Assembly: GCF_000717345.1 (NCBI RefSeq) | Contig: NZ_JNZA01000032.1 | Span: 1 to 64,000 of the forward strand | DNA: 64,000 bases | Source: Streptomyces lydicus | Lineage (GTDB): Bacteria; Actinomycetota; Actinomycetes; Streptomycetales; Streptomycetaceae | Direction: 5' to 3' | Part shown: positions 16,401-24,157 of the stretch, in pieces | How the letters are laid out: each line of letters starts with the position of its first letter | How positions within the stretch are numbered: the first letter of the stretch is position 1 | Made by a program: the position numbers and the translations under genes | The notes under the pieces: model-generated | Database searches by the model: none | The model's input: only the letters and a program-made list of their open reading frames with translations | Told to the model about the DNA's origin: nothing

Positions 16401-16682
16401 AGCATCAGTTGTGTGGCGAAGCGACACGCATGGAACTACCGGAGAACTTCTGACTCGGCGTGGCGGCCCGCCGAGCCGGCGCGTCCGGCGGCGCCGCAGG
16501 TCAGCTCCGCACCCGTGAGCCGGAGCGGCCGGCAAGAGCCGCCTCCAGGCCAGCGCGGACACTTGGTCATTGCTCGGGTGCGGTGCGTAATTGTGGTCGC
16601 CCCCCACGCCCGCACGCCCGGTCGGCCGTCGTGGCGGCCGGGCCGGGTCGTCGTCCCTCAGGGGCGTGAAGTGTGCGAGCGG

Positions 16683-17594
16683 TCAGGGCAGTTGGTCGAG
16701 GAGTGCCGTGAGGAAGGCGCCGGTCTCCTCCGGCGGATTGGCCGCGGTACACAGCCGTTCCATGATCAAGTTGTACTGGTCGACGGACTCCTGCTTGTCC
16801 AGATAGACCGCGCCGGTCAGCTGCTCCAGATACACCTTGTCGGGGAGTTCCGGCTCCCGGAAGCGCAGGATGGTGATCGGGGAGCCGGCGACCGCGTTCG
16901 CCCCCACGCTGAACGGGGCGATCTGCAGCGTCACGTTCGGCAGCTCGGCCACCTTCAGAAGGTGCTCCAGCTGTGCGCGCATCACGTCCGGGCCGCCGAA
17001 GGGGCGGCGCAGCACCGCCTCGTCGACCACGGCCCACAGCCGGGGCGCGCCCGGCCGGGTCAGCAGCTTCTGGCGCTCCATCCGTAGCGAGACCAACCGG
17101 TCGATCTTGGAGTCCGCTTCGTCGGGATACCCCAGACGAGTGACCACGTAGGCGTACGCCTCGGTCTGCAGCAGGCCGGGCAGGAACTGCACCTCGTAGG
17201 TGCGGATGACCTCAGCGGCCTCCTCCAGCCCGATGTGCAGTTCGAACCAGTCCTCCAGGACGTCGTTGTACTGGTGCCACCAGCCGGAGGTGTTGGCCTG
17301 CCGGGCCAGTTCGAAGTACTCCGCGCGCCGGGCCTCGTCATGCACCCGGTAGAGGGTCAGCAGGTCGGCCAAGTCCTTCTCCTTGAAGCCGACTTGACCG
17401 CGCTCCACCCGGGTGATCTTGGCGTGCGAGCCCCGGATCGCGTGCCCCGCGTCCTCCCGCGTGATGCCGCGCTCCTGCCGCAGCTTGCGAAGCTGGGCAC
17501 CAAGGACGATCCGCACGACCGTCGGGCCGACCTGCGGCTGCTCCAGGTAGTGCCTTATCGACAGCTCGGCGTGCGGCCGCATCATGGCGGACAT
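16683..17594 (-). CDS. XRE-family regulator with DUF5753 (Scr1/WhiJ-like)
   Basis: This 303-aa protein has an N-terminal XRE helix-turn-helix (about residues 20-80: LGAQLRKLRQERGITREDAG, SHAKITRVERGQVGF) and the long DUF5753 domain (EYFELARQANTSGWW, EVQFLPGLLQTEAYA, LDKQESVDQYNLIMERL). It belongs to the large Streptomyces family that includes WhiJ-type developmental regulators and usually works with a DUF397 protein and an HATPase protein. Both occur next door. The ATG at 17594 has GGGAG five bases upstream; an upstream ATG lacks this. Confidence 0.92.
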   Translation of the reverse strand: MSAMMRPHAELSIRHYLEQPQVGPTVVRIVLGAQLRKLRQERGITREDAGHAIRGSHAKITRVERGQVGFKEKDLADLLTLYRVHDEARRAEYFELARQANTSGWWHQYNDVLEDWFELHIGLEEAAEVIRTYEVQFLPGLLQTEAYAYVVTRLGYPDEADSKIDRLVSLRMERQKLLTRPGAPRLWAVVDEAVLRRPFGGPDVMRAQLEHLLKVAELPNVTLQIAPFSVGANAVAGSPITILRFREPELPDKVYLEQLTGAVYLDKQESVDQYNLIMERLCTAANPPEETGAFLTALLDQLP

Positions 17595-17763
17595 TCCAAC
17601 TCCCGTAAGCGACAGTGCGGATACCTGCAGTATCCCATTCACCGGTCGCGGGGTACAGAAAGTCGTCATCACCAGGACGTGGTCAGGGCTCGCCGGTCCC
17701 GCGGTCGGCCGCGACGGACAGCAAGCCCTGGATCCAGGCGACTTGGGTACGCCCCGTCCCGGC

Positions 17764-18000
17764 TCAGCCCACCATCGCGTCGAACTCGCCGTCCTTCACG
17801 CCCGCCACGAAGGCGTCCAGCTCCGCCTGGGTGTAGATCAGCGCGGGGCCCTGCGGATCACGCGAGTTGCGGAAGGCGAAGCCGCCGTCCGGCAGCGCGG
17901 CGACCTCCACGCAGTTGCCACCCGGAGCGCTGTGCCGGCTCTTCCTCCAGACCACGCCCTCGATCAGATCGGCCTGCACTCCGTTGTCGAGCTGCTGCAT
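17764..18000 (-). CDS. DUF397 small protein
   Basis: The 78 residues show the DUF397 signature: VVWRKSRHSAPGGNCVEVA, VAFRNSRDP-like FAFRNSRDPQGPAL and YTQAELDAFVAGVKDGEFD. DUF397 proteins partner Scr1/WhiJ-type XRE regulators and may act as antagonist or antitoxin-like modulators. It lies 169 bases upstream of the XRE gene on the same strand and diverges from the HATPase gene, with repeated AT-rich operators between. Confidence 0.92.
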   Translation of the reverse strand: MQQLDNGVQADLIEGVVWRKSRHSAPGGNCVEVAALPDGGFAFRNSRDPQGPALIYTQAELDAFVAGVKDGEFDAMVG

Positions 18001-18070
18001 CTCAACTCCTCACCTGCTCAAGTGCCTTATTCGCGGCACACACTGGCGCGACCAGGCATCATGCGCCTGT

Positions 18071-18135
18071 GTAATTGCATCTGTACTTACCGATGCAATT
18101 ACGTTTCCTCTGACTGTAATTGCGGATGCACTTGC
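18071..18135. promoter_or_regulatory. Tandem AT-rich inverted repeats between DUF397 and ATPase genes
   Basis: GTAATTGCATC (18071-18081) and its perfect complement GATGCAATTAC (18092-18102) form an 11-base dyad with a 10-base centre. A second, imperfect copy follows: GTAATTGC at 18116-18123 and GATGCACTTGC at 18125-18135 (9 of 11 matching). The whole gap is far richer in A+T than its surroundings. It is the probable binding region for the XRE regulator controlling the divergent genes. Confidence 0.65.
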
Positions 18136-18214
18136 AGCACCAGCGACAGCCGGGGATAGTGGTCGCGAATCACCCGTTCGTGACGCAGGCCCGAGAGGCT
18201 CCACGGAGATCGTG

Positions 18215-18784
18215 ATGACACCCCGCCCGGCAGGATCCCCCACCGCCGCCCGCCTGCTCGACGCACCTGCCGGCCACTGGCTTACGCAGGTCTCGCAGGA
18301 CGCCCTCCGAGACGACGAGCGCAGCCGGGGCCCCGGCGGATGTGCCGTCCGCGCGCTGACCGGGGACCAGCGGGCGGCCGGCGAGGCCCGCCGCTTCACC
18401 TGGTCGATGCTCACCTACTGGGAGTTGACCCCGCTCCTCGACGACGCCGCGCTCGTCGTCACCGAGCTCCTGAGCAACGCTCTGCGCCACGGACTCGCGC
18501 GGCCCCCGGCCCGCGACGCCTCCCCGCACCCACTCCGCCTGGGTCTGCTGCGCCGCGGAGCCCTCGTGGTGTGCGGCGTCCGCGATCCCAGCAACCGCGT
18601 CCCCGTACTGGGCACCCCCGGCCGTCTCGCGGAGTCCGGCCGCGGCCTGCACCTGGTCAACTGCCTCAGCAGGGCCTGGGGTTGGACCGCCCCTACCGCC
18701 GCGGGGAAGGCGGTGTGGGCGGCGCTGTCGTGCTCCCCGCCGGCCGTCGCGGGCGGCGCGCCGGGCCGGGAGGCCGTGCACTGA
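18215..18784 (+). CDS. ATP-binding protein, RsbW-like HATPase
   Basis: This 189-aa protein has an N-terminal extension of about 55 residues and then an HATPase fold: AAGEARRFTWSMLTYWELT, the N-box VVTELLSNALRHG, VRDPSNRVP and the glycine box ESGRGLHLVNCLS. These are anti-sigma-factor-type kinases (RsbW/SpoIIAB), abundant in Streptomyces and often beside DUF397/XRE pairs. Whether it phosphorylates an anti-anti-sigma factor cannot be read. GGAG lies six bases before the ATG at 18215. Confidence 0.87.
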   Translation: MTPRPAGSPTAARLLDAPAGHWLTQVSQDALRDDERSRGPGGCAVRALTGDQRAAGEARRFTWSMLTYWELTPLLDDAALVVTELLSNALRHGLARPPARDASPHPLRLGLLRRGALVVCGVRDPSNRVPVLGTPGRLAESGRGLHLVNCLSRAWGWTAPTAAGKAVWAALSCSPPAVAGGAPGREAVH

Positions 18785-18806
18785 CCGCGCCGTCACCGGC
18801 GGCGTG

Positions 18807-19649
18807 TCAGTTCTTCCGGGCGACCCCCGCGTAGAGCGGGATGTCGGTCTCGCCGAACGCGTCCGCCCCCAGCTCCACGGGGTCCGGCCGCCACTGCTGC
18901 ACCACCTGGAGGCCGGGCTCCACCATCTCCAGTCCGTCGAAGAAGCGCTGCACCTCGCCCTTGCCGCGCGCGTTCACATGTGACCCCTTGGCCTGGAAGT
19001 TCTCCGAGACCTCCTCCAGCGCGTCGGGCTCGAAGTCGTCGGTGACGTGGGTCAGGGCGAGGAAGCTGCCGGCCGGGAAGGCGTCGAGCAGCTCGCCGAC
19101 GATGGCGTAGGGATCGTGGTCCGAGGGGAGCCAGTGCAGGACGGCCACCAGGGTCAGCGCGATCGGCCGGTCCAGGTCGAGGGTCCGGCGCAGCTGCTCG
19201 TTGCGGAGGATCTCCCGCGGGCGGCACAGGTCGGCCTGGATGTAGGCGGTCCTGCCGTCGCGATGGCTGGTGTGCAGGGCGCGCGAATGGGCCAGCACGA
19301 TGGGGTCGTTGTCGGCGTACACGATCCGCGACTGCGGGGCGATGGCCTGCACGACCTCGTGGAGGTTGGGCGAGGTCGGGATGCCGGTGCCGATGTCCAG
19401 GAACTGCCGGACACCGGCCTCGGCCGCCAGATAGCGCGCGGCCCGCTGCATGAACGCCCGGTTCTGCCGGGCGATCATGGCGGCGTTGGGGAGGGCGGCC
19501 AGCGTCTGTTCGGCCGCGGCGCGGTCGGCGGGGTAGTTGGTCTTGCCGCCGAGGAGGACGTCGTACACGCGGGCGGCGTGCGGCCGGTCCGTGTGGAGTT
19601 CGACCGGCGGAGCGGCCCTGACCGCCATCCAGTCCTCCGGCTCCACCAT
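18807..19649 (-). CDS. SAM-dependent methyltransferase, DUF574/Methyltransf_19 family
   Basis: This 280-aa protein shows the family start VYDVLLGGKTNYPADR, then NRAFMQRAARYLA, the SAM-binding loop FLDIGTGIPTSPNLHEV, VYADNDPIVLAHSRAL and AYIQADLCRP. The family is very numerous in Streptomyces and its methyl acceptors are mostly unknown. It is convergent with the HATPase gene and separated from the small basic protein gene upstream by 245 bases with no recognised element. Confidence 0.88.
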   Translation of the reverse strand: MVEPEDWMAVRAAPPVELHTDRPHAARVYDVLLGGKTNYPADRAAAEQTLAALPNAAMIARQNRAFMQRAARYLAAEAGVRQFLDIGTGIPTSPNLHEVVQAIAPQSRIVYADNDPIVLAHSRALHTSHRDGRTAYIQADLCRPREILRNEQLRRTLDLDRPIALTLVAVLHWLPSDHDPYAIVGELLDAFPAGSFLALTHVTDDFEPDALEEVSENFQAKGSHVNARGKGEVQRFFDGLEMVEPGLQVVQQWRPDPVELGADAFGETDIPLYAGVARKN

Positions 19650-19894
19650 GCCCCGCGCCCCCTCCCCGCCCGGCGGCGAACACCGGACGACCCGTCAATT
19701 CCTGTGGTCACATTAGCGGTTGAACGACGGGCGGAGCGCCGTGCGGACACCGACCGCTGCCAACGCGCCGACGCGCCGGCACAGTACGGCAGCACCGAGC
19801 ATCGCGGGTCGGGGCCCGGCACGGGGAAGCCCCTTCCGCGTCAGGACGTCGCATGCGAGGAGCGGAGTCGCTGCGGGCCGTCGGCCACCATCGG

Positions 19895-20056
19895 CTACGG
19901 AGGCGGGCTTTCCGACCGCCGACCGTCGTGCGGCTTGAGCTTTTCCATCGTTTGCTTGGCTTTCCGTTTCGCCATTTCGGCGATCTTCATCGGTTTCCCG
20001 CTTTCGCTTTCCCGGTCGCCGACTCGTGGTTCCTCAGGAGTTTCGGGGCGGTGCAT
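19895..20056 (-). CDS. Small highly charged protein, 53 aa
   Basis: The product begins MHRPETPEEPRVGDRESES and continues with the Lys-rich helix KIAEMAKRKAKQTMEKLK and a disordered tail. The ATG at 20056 has GGAGG five bases upstream, which is why I prefer it to GTG at 20083. There is no membrane segment or known motif. The local sequence is less GC-rich than its neighbours. It may be a small stress or nucleic-acid-associated protein, but that is only composition-based. Confidence 0.45.
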   Translation of the reverse strand: MHRPETPEEPRVGDRESESGKPMKIAEMAKRKAKQTMEKLKPHDGRRSESPPP

Positions 20057-20388
20057 CTCGGCCTCCTCTTCCCTTGTTGCCACACCCCTACTTCACCGCG
20101 TAGGGCGGCCGTGCGCGACTCGGGCCGGGGTGCGGCGTACGACGGGGAAAGGCGCCTTCTGACGCCTGGAGAGCGGGCGCCGCAGCACGTACCGACTGGT
20201 CGGTACGGAATCCCGGGTCACCCACGACACGGCAGGCCAGGGCCTTCGGACGCCGTCCGCCGGCAATCCGCCGGCAATGCCGCTCCCTCGCGGCTTTCCA
20301 GCAGCGGGAGAGTGGCCAGCAGTTGCCCTTGTGCCCGGCGAGGATCACAGTTGAGAAGGAAAAACCGTTTGCGAGATCGGAGCGCATC
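20057..20388. other. Divergent intergenic region, no gene seen
   Basis: These 332 bases separate two small genes transcribed away from each other. The section near 20340-20380 is A+T-richer and probably holds the promoter of the DUF6131 gene. I see no coding pattern and no strong repeat. Confidence 0.4.
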
Positions 20389-20544
20389 GTGATCGTTCTC
20401 GGAATTATCTTGCTCGTCGTCGGCTTTTTGACCGGCATCGGCATCCTGTGGACCATCGGGATCATTCTCGCCGTGATCGGTGCGATCCTGTGGATCCTCG
20501 GCTCGATGGGGCACGCGGTCGCGGGACGACGGCACTACTGGTAG
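20389..20544 (+). CDS. DUF6131-like small membrane protein, 51 aa
   Basis: The protein is two hydrophobic helices (IVLGIILLVVGFLTGIGIL and IGIILAVIGAILWILG) ending GHAVAGRRHYW, the pattern of DUF6131 proteins common in actinobacteria. The GTG at 20389 has GGAG six bases upstream; longer reading frames upstream lack coding bias. It is probably a tiny inner-membrane protein of unknown function. Confidence 0.75.
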   Translation: MIVLGIILLVVGFLTGIGILWTIGIILAVIGAILWILGSMGHAVAGRRHYW

Positions 20545-20713
20545 CCGGCGTCGATCGAAGTCCGACGACGGGCGTCGTGACCGTGCGGGGCGGCCTCCCC
20601 ACACACCCCGGCCACGTGTCACGTCGGGCCGCATTCCGCGGCAGGTGAGCAGCCACGCCGGAGAGGGAGCGGGAAGAGCTGGCTGCTCGGGGTAGCCAAG
20701 AGAGGTTTCCGGT

Positions 20714-20953
20714 ATGGGCAACGGCAACCAGCACCCGGCGCCGACCCCGGACGAAACTCCGGGCCTCGGCGCCGCCGGTGGCGTGCCACCGGGCGAAACG
20801 CCGCCGGGCGAGGACAGCACGGGCTCCGAGACCGGCCCCCGTGACACGCAGTCGCGCGGCTGGGCCAAGGGCCCGGCCGTCATCCTCGGCATCATCGTCG
20901 TGCTCTGCGCGGCCTTCTTCATCGCCTACGCAGTGATCATGGCGAGCCGCTGA
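20714..20953 (+). CDS. DUF6480-like small membrane protein, 79 aa
   Basis: A Pro/Gly/Glu-rich disordered N-terminus with TPGLGAAGGVPPGETPPGE is followed by SRGWAKGP and one C-terminal transmembrane helix (AVILGIIVVLCAAFFIAYAV). This is the DUF6480 pattern. AGAGG lies ten bases before the ATG. It is a single-pass tail-anchored protein of unknown role, in a region of small membrane proteins. Confidence 0.75.
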   Translation: MGNGNQHPAPTPDETPGLGAAGGVPPGETPPGEDSTGSETGPRDTQSRGWAKGPAVILGIIVVLCAAFFIAYAVIMASR

Positions 20954-21005
20954 CGGGCGGCGCGCACGGAAACGGGATCGCCGCGCGCCGGGCACGGAGA
21001 CGGCG

Positions 21006-21443
21006 TCACCACTCGTCCGCCGGGCGCTCGTCGGCGCCCGGCGGAGTCTCGTCGGCGTCCGGAAGCGTCTCGCTGCGCAGGAAGCGTTCGCTCTCCCACG
21101 ACAGGGCGTGCTCGATCTGGATGAAGTTCAGGCCGGTGGCCTGGACGAGATGCTCGTCGTCGAGGCCCTCGGGGTGCGCGCGCAGGGCGCGGGCGATCTT
21201 CCCGGACCAGAGTTCCTCGTTGACATAGGGGCGCCGCCGGTAGCGCTGCTGGAGATCGGACAGATGCTCGGGACTGCAGGCCGCCAGGAGCCGTTGACCG
21301 TCCTGGTCCGGATCCTCGGGATGGATGACGGAGGAATCCGGCACCAGGGAGAAGATCTGCAAGCTGGGCGGGATGGGGCCGCCGCAGAGATCACACGGAC
21401 CGGGATCGGGTTCGGGGGCCACCGCTTCGTCGCTGTCGTGCAC
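21006..21443 (-). CDS. Conserved hypothetical protein with CxxC
   Basis: This 145-aa acidic protein has one zinc-knuckle-like CDLCGGPIPP near residue 17, a centre with QRLLAACSPEHLSDLQQRYRR-type helices and an Asp/Glu/Pro-rich tail. The single CxxC plus a later Cys could bind metal, but a complete site is not evident. It is presumably cytosolic and of unknown function. It lies 100 bases from the cupin gene on the same strand. Confidence 0.6.
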   Translation of the reverse strand: MHDSDEAVAPEPDPGPCDLCGGPIPPSLQIFSLVPDSSVIHPEDPDQDGQRLLAACSPEHLSDLQQRYRRRPYVNEELWSGKIARALRAHPEGLDDEHLVQATGLNFIQIEHALSWESERFLRSETLPDADETPPGADERPADEW

Positions 21444-21542
21444 GCCGCCCTTTGTAGCCGCCAGCCCCGGACCGGGGCGTCCGGCTCGCCGTAGGTCCTC
21501 CGCTCCGTTGCCATCCGGCGCAATGCGGTCCCGGGCCCGGCC

Positions 21543-21980
21543 TCAGCCCCGGCCCTGCTCCTCGTCCCGGCTCCGGTCCCGGGGCGTTCCGTGGGAGCGG
21601 ATCCGCATGCCGGGGCGGCGGGGGTGGACGGTCATGTACGCCAGGCCGTCCCCGCCCGCGGTGAGGCTGCGGGACGAGCCGCGCGGCAGCCAGAGCAGGC
21701 TCCCCTCGGCGAGCGGTACGGGGCCGTCCGTCGCGCCCAGAACACCGCCCCCCGCGACGACGAGGAGCAGGACGTCGAGGTCGGGATCGGTGTGGGCGTC
21801 GATGCTCTCCCCCGGTCGGATGTGCACGACATTGGCGTCGAGTTGCCGGCCGGGCTCGGCGAGCCGCCACCGTGCTCCCGCCGGTGCCGGGTCGAGCGCG
21901 GCGAGCGCCTTGACGTCGCACAGCAGCCGCGGGACCGGGTCTCCGCTCGCGGCACTGGGGTCTGAGTGTCCGTCGGCCAT
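21543..21980 (-). CDS. Cupin-domain protein
   Basis: This 145-aa protein has a single cupin barrel: motif 1 around NVVHIRPGESIDAHTDPDLD and motif 2 around GPVPLAEGSLLWLPRGSSRSL. Of the metal ligands only His in IDAHTD and Glu/Asp nearby are obvious, so metal binding may be weak or lost. Such small cupins often sense ligands or act as dioxygenase-like enzymes. The ATG at 21980 is used; upstream codons have no coding character. It diverges from nsrR across an operator-like dyad. Confidence 0.7.
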   Translation of the reverse strand: MADGHSDPSAASGDPVPRLLCDVKALAALDPAPAGARWRLAEPGRQLDANVVHIRPGESIDAHTDPDLDVLLLVVAGGGVLGATDGPVPLAEGSLLWLPRGSSRSLTAGGDGLAYMTVHPRRPGMRIRSHGTPRDRSRDEEQGRG

Positions 21981-22068
21981 CGCTTCCACCGTCCGATGCG
22001 TACCTGTCACTGCATTCAACACCCCCCGGCACACCCCTCCCGGCACCCCCACGGGAATTCCGGCCCCT

Positions 22069-22095
22069 CAAATAGGAATCTAACATCCGTATTTG
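22069..22095. promoter_or_regulatory. NsrR-type operator candidate upstream of nsrR
   Basis: A 27-base dyad begins CAAATA and ends TATTTG, with 10 of 13 base pairs symmetric. Its inner part (AA..A.G.AT.T...AT.C...TT) resembles the 23-base Streptomyces NsrR site as I remember it. It lies 14 bases before the nsrR start and 89 bases from the divergent cupin gene. The position fits autoregulation. Confidence 0.6.
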
Positions 22096-22108
22096 CTAGC
22101 GTCGGCAC

Positions 22109-22555
22109 GTGCGGTTGACGAAGTTCACCGACCTGGCGCTGCGAGCGGTGATGCGCCTGGCGGTCTCCACGCAGGACGTTTCCATGACGACGCGTGAGGT
22201 GGCGGAGGCGATGGAGGTGCCCTACGCCCACATGGCGAAGGCCGTCACGCGGCTGCAGCACCTCGGCGTGGTGGACGCGCGGCGGGGTCGCGGCGGCGGA
22301 CTGGAACTGACCGAGCTCGGGCGGCAGGCGTCGGTCGGCTGGCTGGTGCGGGAGTTGGAGGGCGACGACGAGGTCGTGGCCTGCGAGGGCGGCCCGCCGT
22401 GCCCGTTGCGCGCCGCCTGCCGGCTCCGCGGGGCCCTGCGCGCGGCGCAGGAAGCCTTCTACGCCACACTCGACCCGCTGACCGTGGGCGAGCTGGTCGC
22501 CTCCCCGACCGGTCCGGTCCTGCTCGGCCTCGTGGGCGGCCCCCGCACCCCCTGA
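22109..22555 (+). CDS. nsrR: Rrf2-family nitric-oxide-sensing repressor NsrR
   Basis: This 148-aa Rrf2 protein has an N-terminal winged helix (MRLTKFTDLALRAVMRLA, TTREVAEAMEVPYAHMAKAV) and the cluster-binding cysteines C-x5-C-x5-C in ACEGGPPCPLRAAC, near residues 92-104. This spacing fits NsrR, which carries an iron-sulfur cluster and releases DNA on reaction with NO. The start is GTG at 22109. No flavohaemoglobin gene is in view; the divergent cupin gene is a possible target through the shared dyad. Confidence 0.9.
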   Translation: MRLTKFTDLALRAVMRLAVSTQDVSMTTREVAEAMEVPYAHMAKAVTRLQHLGVVDARRGRGGGLELTELGRQASVGWLVRELEGDDEVVACEGGPPCPLRAACRLRGALRAAQEAFYATLDPLTVGELVASPTGPVLLGLVGGPRTP

Positions 22556-22600
22556 GCCGCCTCCGTTCGCCCCGGCGACTGCCGGTCGCGTCCGCAGCAT

Positions 22601-23017
22601 CTAGCGAAGGGGTTCCGGTGCCGTTGCGGCCTGATCGTCGAAGTTCTGGCGGGCTGTCAGGATCTGCTGGGCGTGCACCACGGACCATGCGCCGATGGCG
22701 CTGGTCAGCTGTCCGGCCTCGACCCCGAGGTCGGTCAGCCCGTACTCCACGCGAGGCGGAACGGTGGGGTAGACCGTGCGGTGCACGAGGCCGTCCCGTT
22801 CCAACGCGCGCAGGGTCTGGGTCAGCATCTTCTGGGTGATCCCGTCCAGCAGTCGCCGCAGTTCACTGAAGCGCATCGGGCGGTCGTGCCGGCGGAGGGC
22901 CCCCAGGACGTACAGCACCCACTTGTTGGCCAGCGCCTCGACAACGGTGCGCGAGGGGCAATCGCGGCGGTAGGTGGCGGCCCACTCGTCAAAGGCTTCA
23001 CTTGAGGTGGTTTCCAT
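22601..23017 (-). CDS. HxlR-family winged-helix regulator
   Basis: This 138-aa protein has the HxlR pattern: conserved Cys in YRRDCPSRTVVEALANKWV, RFSELRRLLDGITQKMLTQTL and the wing DGLVHRTVYPTVPPRVEYGLT. The single conserved N-terminal Cys may sense electrophiles or redox state, as in related regulators. The ATG at 23017 is preferred over an upstream ATG. It diverges from an NADPH:quinone-type oxidoreductase gene across three copies of AGGTRCC, which suggests it controls that enzyme. Confidence 0.87.
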   Translation of the reverse strand: METTSSEAFDEWAATYRRDCPSRTVVEALANKWVLYVLGALRRHDRPMRFSELRRLLDGITQKMLTQTLRALERDGLVHRTVYPTVPPRVEYGLTDLGVEAGQLTSAIGAWSVVHAQQILTARQNFDDQAATAPEPLR

Positions 23018-23018
23018 G

Positions 23019-23062
23019 AGGTACCTAGATATCAATCAGGTGCCTACTTCACAAGAGGTACC
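23019..23062. promoter_or_regulatory. Three AGGTACC-like direct repeats, HxlR operator candidate
   Basis: AGGTACCTA (23019), AGGTGCCTA (23038) and AGGTACC (23056) are spaced 19 and 18 bases apart, about two helical turns. They lie between the divergent HxlR and oxidoreductase genes, with the first touching the HxlR start codon. Confidence 0.5.
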
Positions 23063-23126
23063 AGCGGTGTCGAAGATGGTGACCGCAACCCGCCGAGCGA
23101 GTCAACACCCCAGGGAGAGAGCTCAC

Positions 23127-24071
23127 ATGACCACCCAGATGCGCGCGGTCAGCCAGCGCCGCTACGGCGGCCCGGACGTTCTCGAGATCGTCGAGACCGA
23201 CCGGCCGACGCCGGGTCCGGGGCAGGCGCTGGTACGCGTCCGGGCCGCCGGAGTGAATCCGGCCGACTGGAAGATCCGTTCGGGAACGGTGCGGAAGTTC
23301 GGCGAGCCGCCGATCACCCTGGGGCTCGACCTGTGCGGAGTGGTGGAGGCCGTCGGCGAGCAGGCGGCACGATTCCGGCCCGGCGACGAGGTGTACGGGT
23401 GTGCCTTCCCGCCGCACGGCGCCTACGCCGAGTACGTCGTCGTACCGGTGGCGGCGCTTGCCGCCCGGCCTGCGAGCATCGACGACGTACACGCCGCGGC
23501 ACTGCCGGTCGCGGCCCTCACCGCCTGGCAGGCGCTGGAGCGGGTCGCCGCCGTCCGCCCCGGACACCGGGTGCTCATCCACGCGGCAGCCGGGGGGATC
23601 GGCCATCTCGCCGTGCAGATCGCCACCGCACGCGGTGCATACGTCATCGGCACCGCCCGGGAGAGCAAGCACGCGTTCCTGCGCGACCTGGGTGCCGACG
23701 AACTCATCGACTACACCACCACCGACTTCGCAGCGGCCGTCCGCGACGTCGACGTCGTCCTGGACCCGATCAGCGGCGGCTACGGGCCCCGGTCGCTGGA
23801 CACGCTCACACCGGGCGGAATCCTCATCGACGTGCGGGGCACCGGTCCCGACCGGGCCGCTGTCCGGGAGCACGCCGAGGCGCGTGGCCTGCGGTTCGTC
23901 GAGTTCGGATTCACCCCGTCCGGCATCGATCTGGAGAGCGTCACCAACCTGGTGGAACGCGGCAGTCTCCGCGTCGCCGTCGATCACGTCCTGCCGCTGG
24001 AAGACGTGGCCAAGGCGCACGAACTCAGCGAGACCAACCGCATGAAAGGAAAGATAGTTCTCACTCTCTGA
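23127..24071 (+). CDS. Zinc-independent MDR oxidoreductase (quinone reductase-like)
   Basis: This 314-aa medium-chain reductase has an N-terminal GroES-like part (YGGPDVLEIVETDRPTPGPG, VNPADWKIRSG) and a Rossmann part (AAAGGIGHLAVQIATARGAY). There are no catalytic zinc cysteines, so it is an NADPH:quinone oxidoreductase/enoyl-reductase-type enzyme that reduces quinones or activated alkenes. GGGAGAG precedes the ATG. Divergence from the HxlR gene with repeated sites between suggests induction by quinones or electrophiles. Confidence 0.88.
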   Translation: MTTQMRAVSQRRYGGPDVLEIVETDRPTPGPGQALVRVRAAGVNPADWKIRSGTVRKFGEPPITLGLDLCGVVEAVGEQAARFRPGDEVYGCAFPPHGAYAEYVVVPVAALAARPASIDDVHAAALPVAALTAWQALERVAAVRPGHRVLIHAAAGGIGHLAVQIATARGAYVIGTARESKHAFLRDLGADELIDYTTTDFAAAVRDVDVVLDPISGGYGPRSLDTLTPGGILIDVRGTGPDRAAVREHAEARGLRFVEFGFTPSGIDLESVTNLVERGSLRVAVDHVLPLEDVAKAHELSETNRMKGKIVLTL

Positions 24072-24140
24072 TGCCCTGAAGGTGCGCCGGTAGGTGTGCG
24101 GGCGGACGCCGGTGGTGCGTTTGCGTACGCGGAGCGGCAG
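24072..24140 (-). pseudogene. Remnant of an AraC-family C-terminus
   Basis: On the minus strand 23 codons read LPLRVRKRTTGVRPHTYRRT followed by FRA. This closely resembles the last helix of GlxA/AraC-type regulators (RRTGVSPxxYRRTF). The reading frame has no normal start, and it runs without a stop into the end of the oxidoreductase gene. It is a fossil of a lost regulator or a rearrangement scar; short length limits confidence. Confidence 0.45.
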
Positions 24141-24157
24141 GTGTGGCCGTCCGGGAC

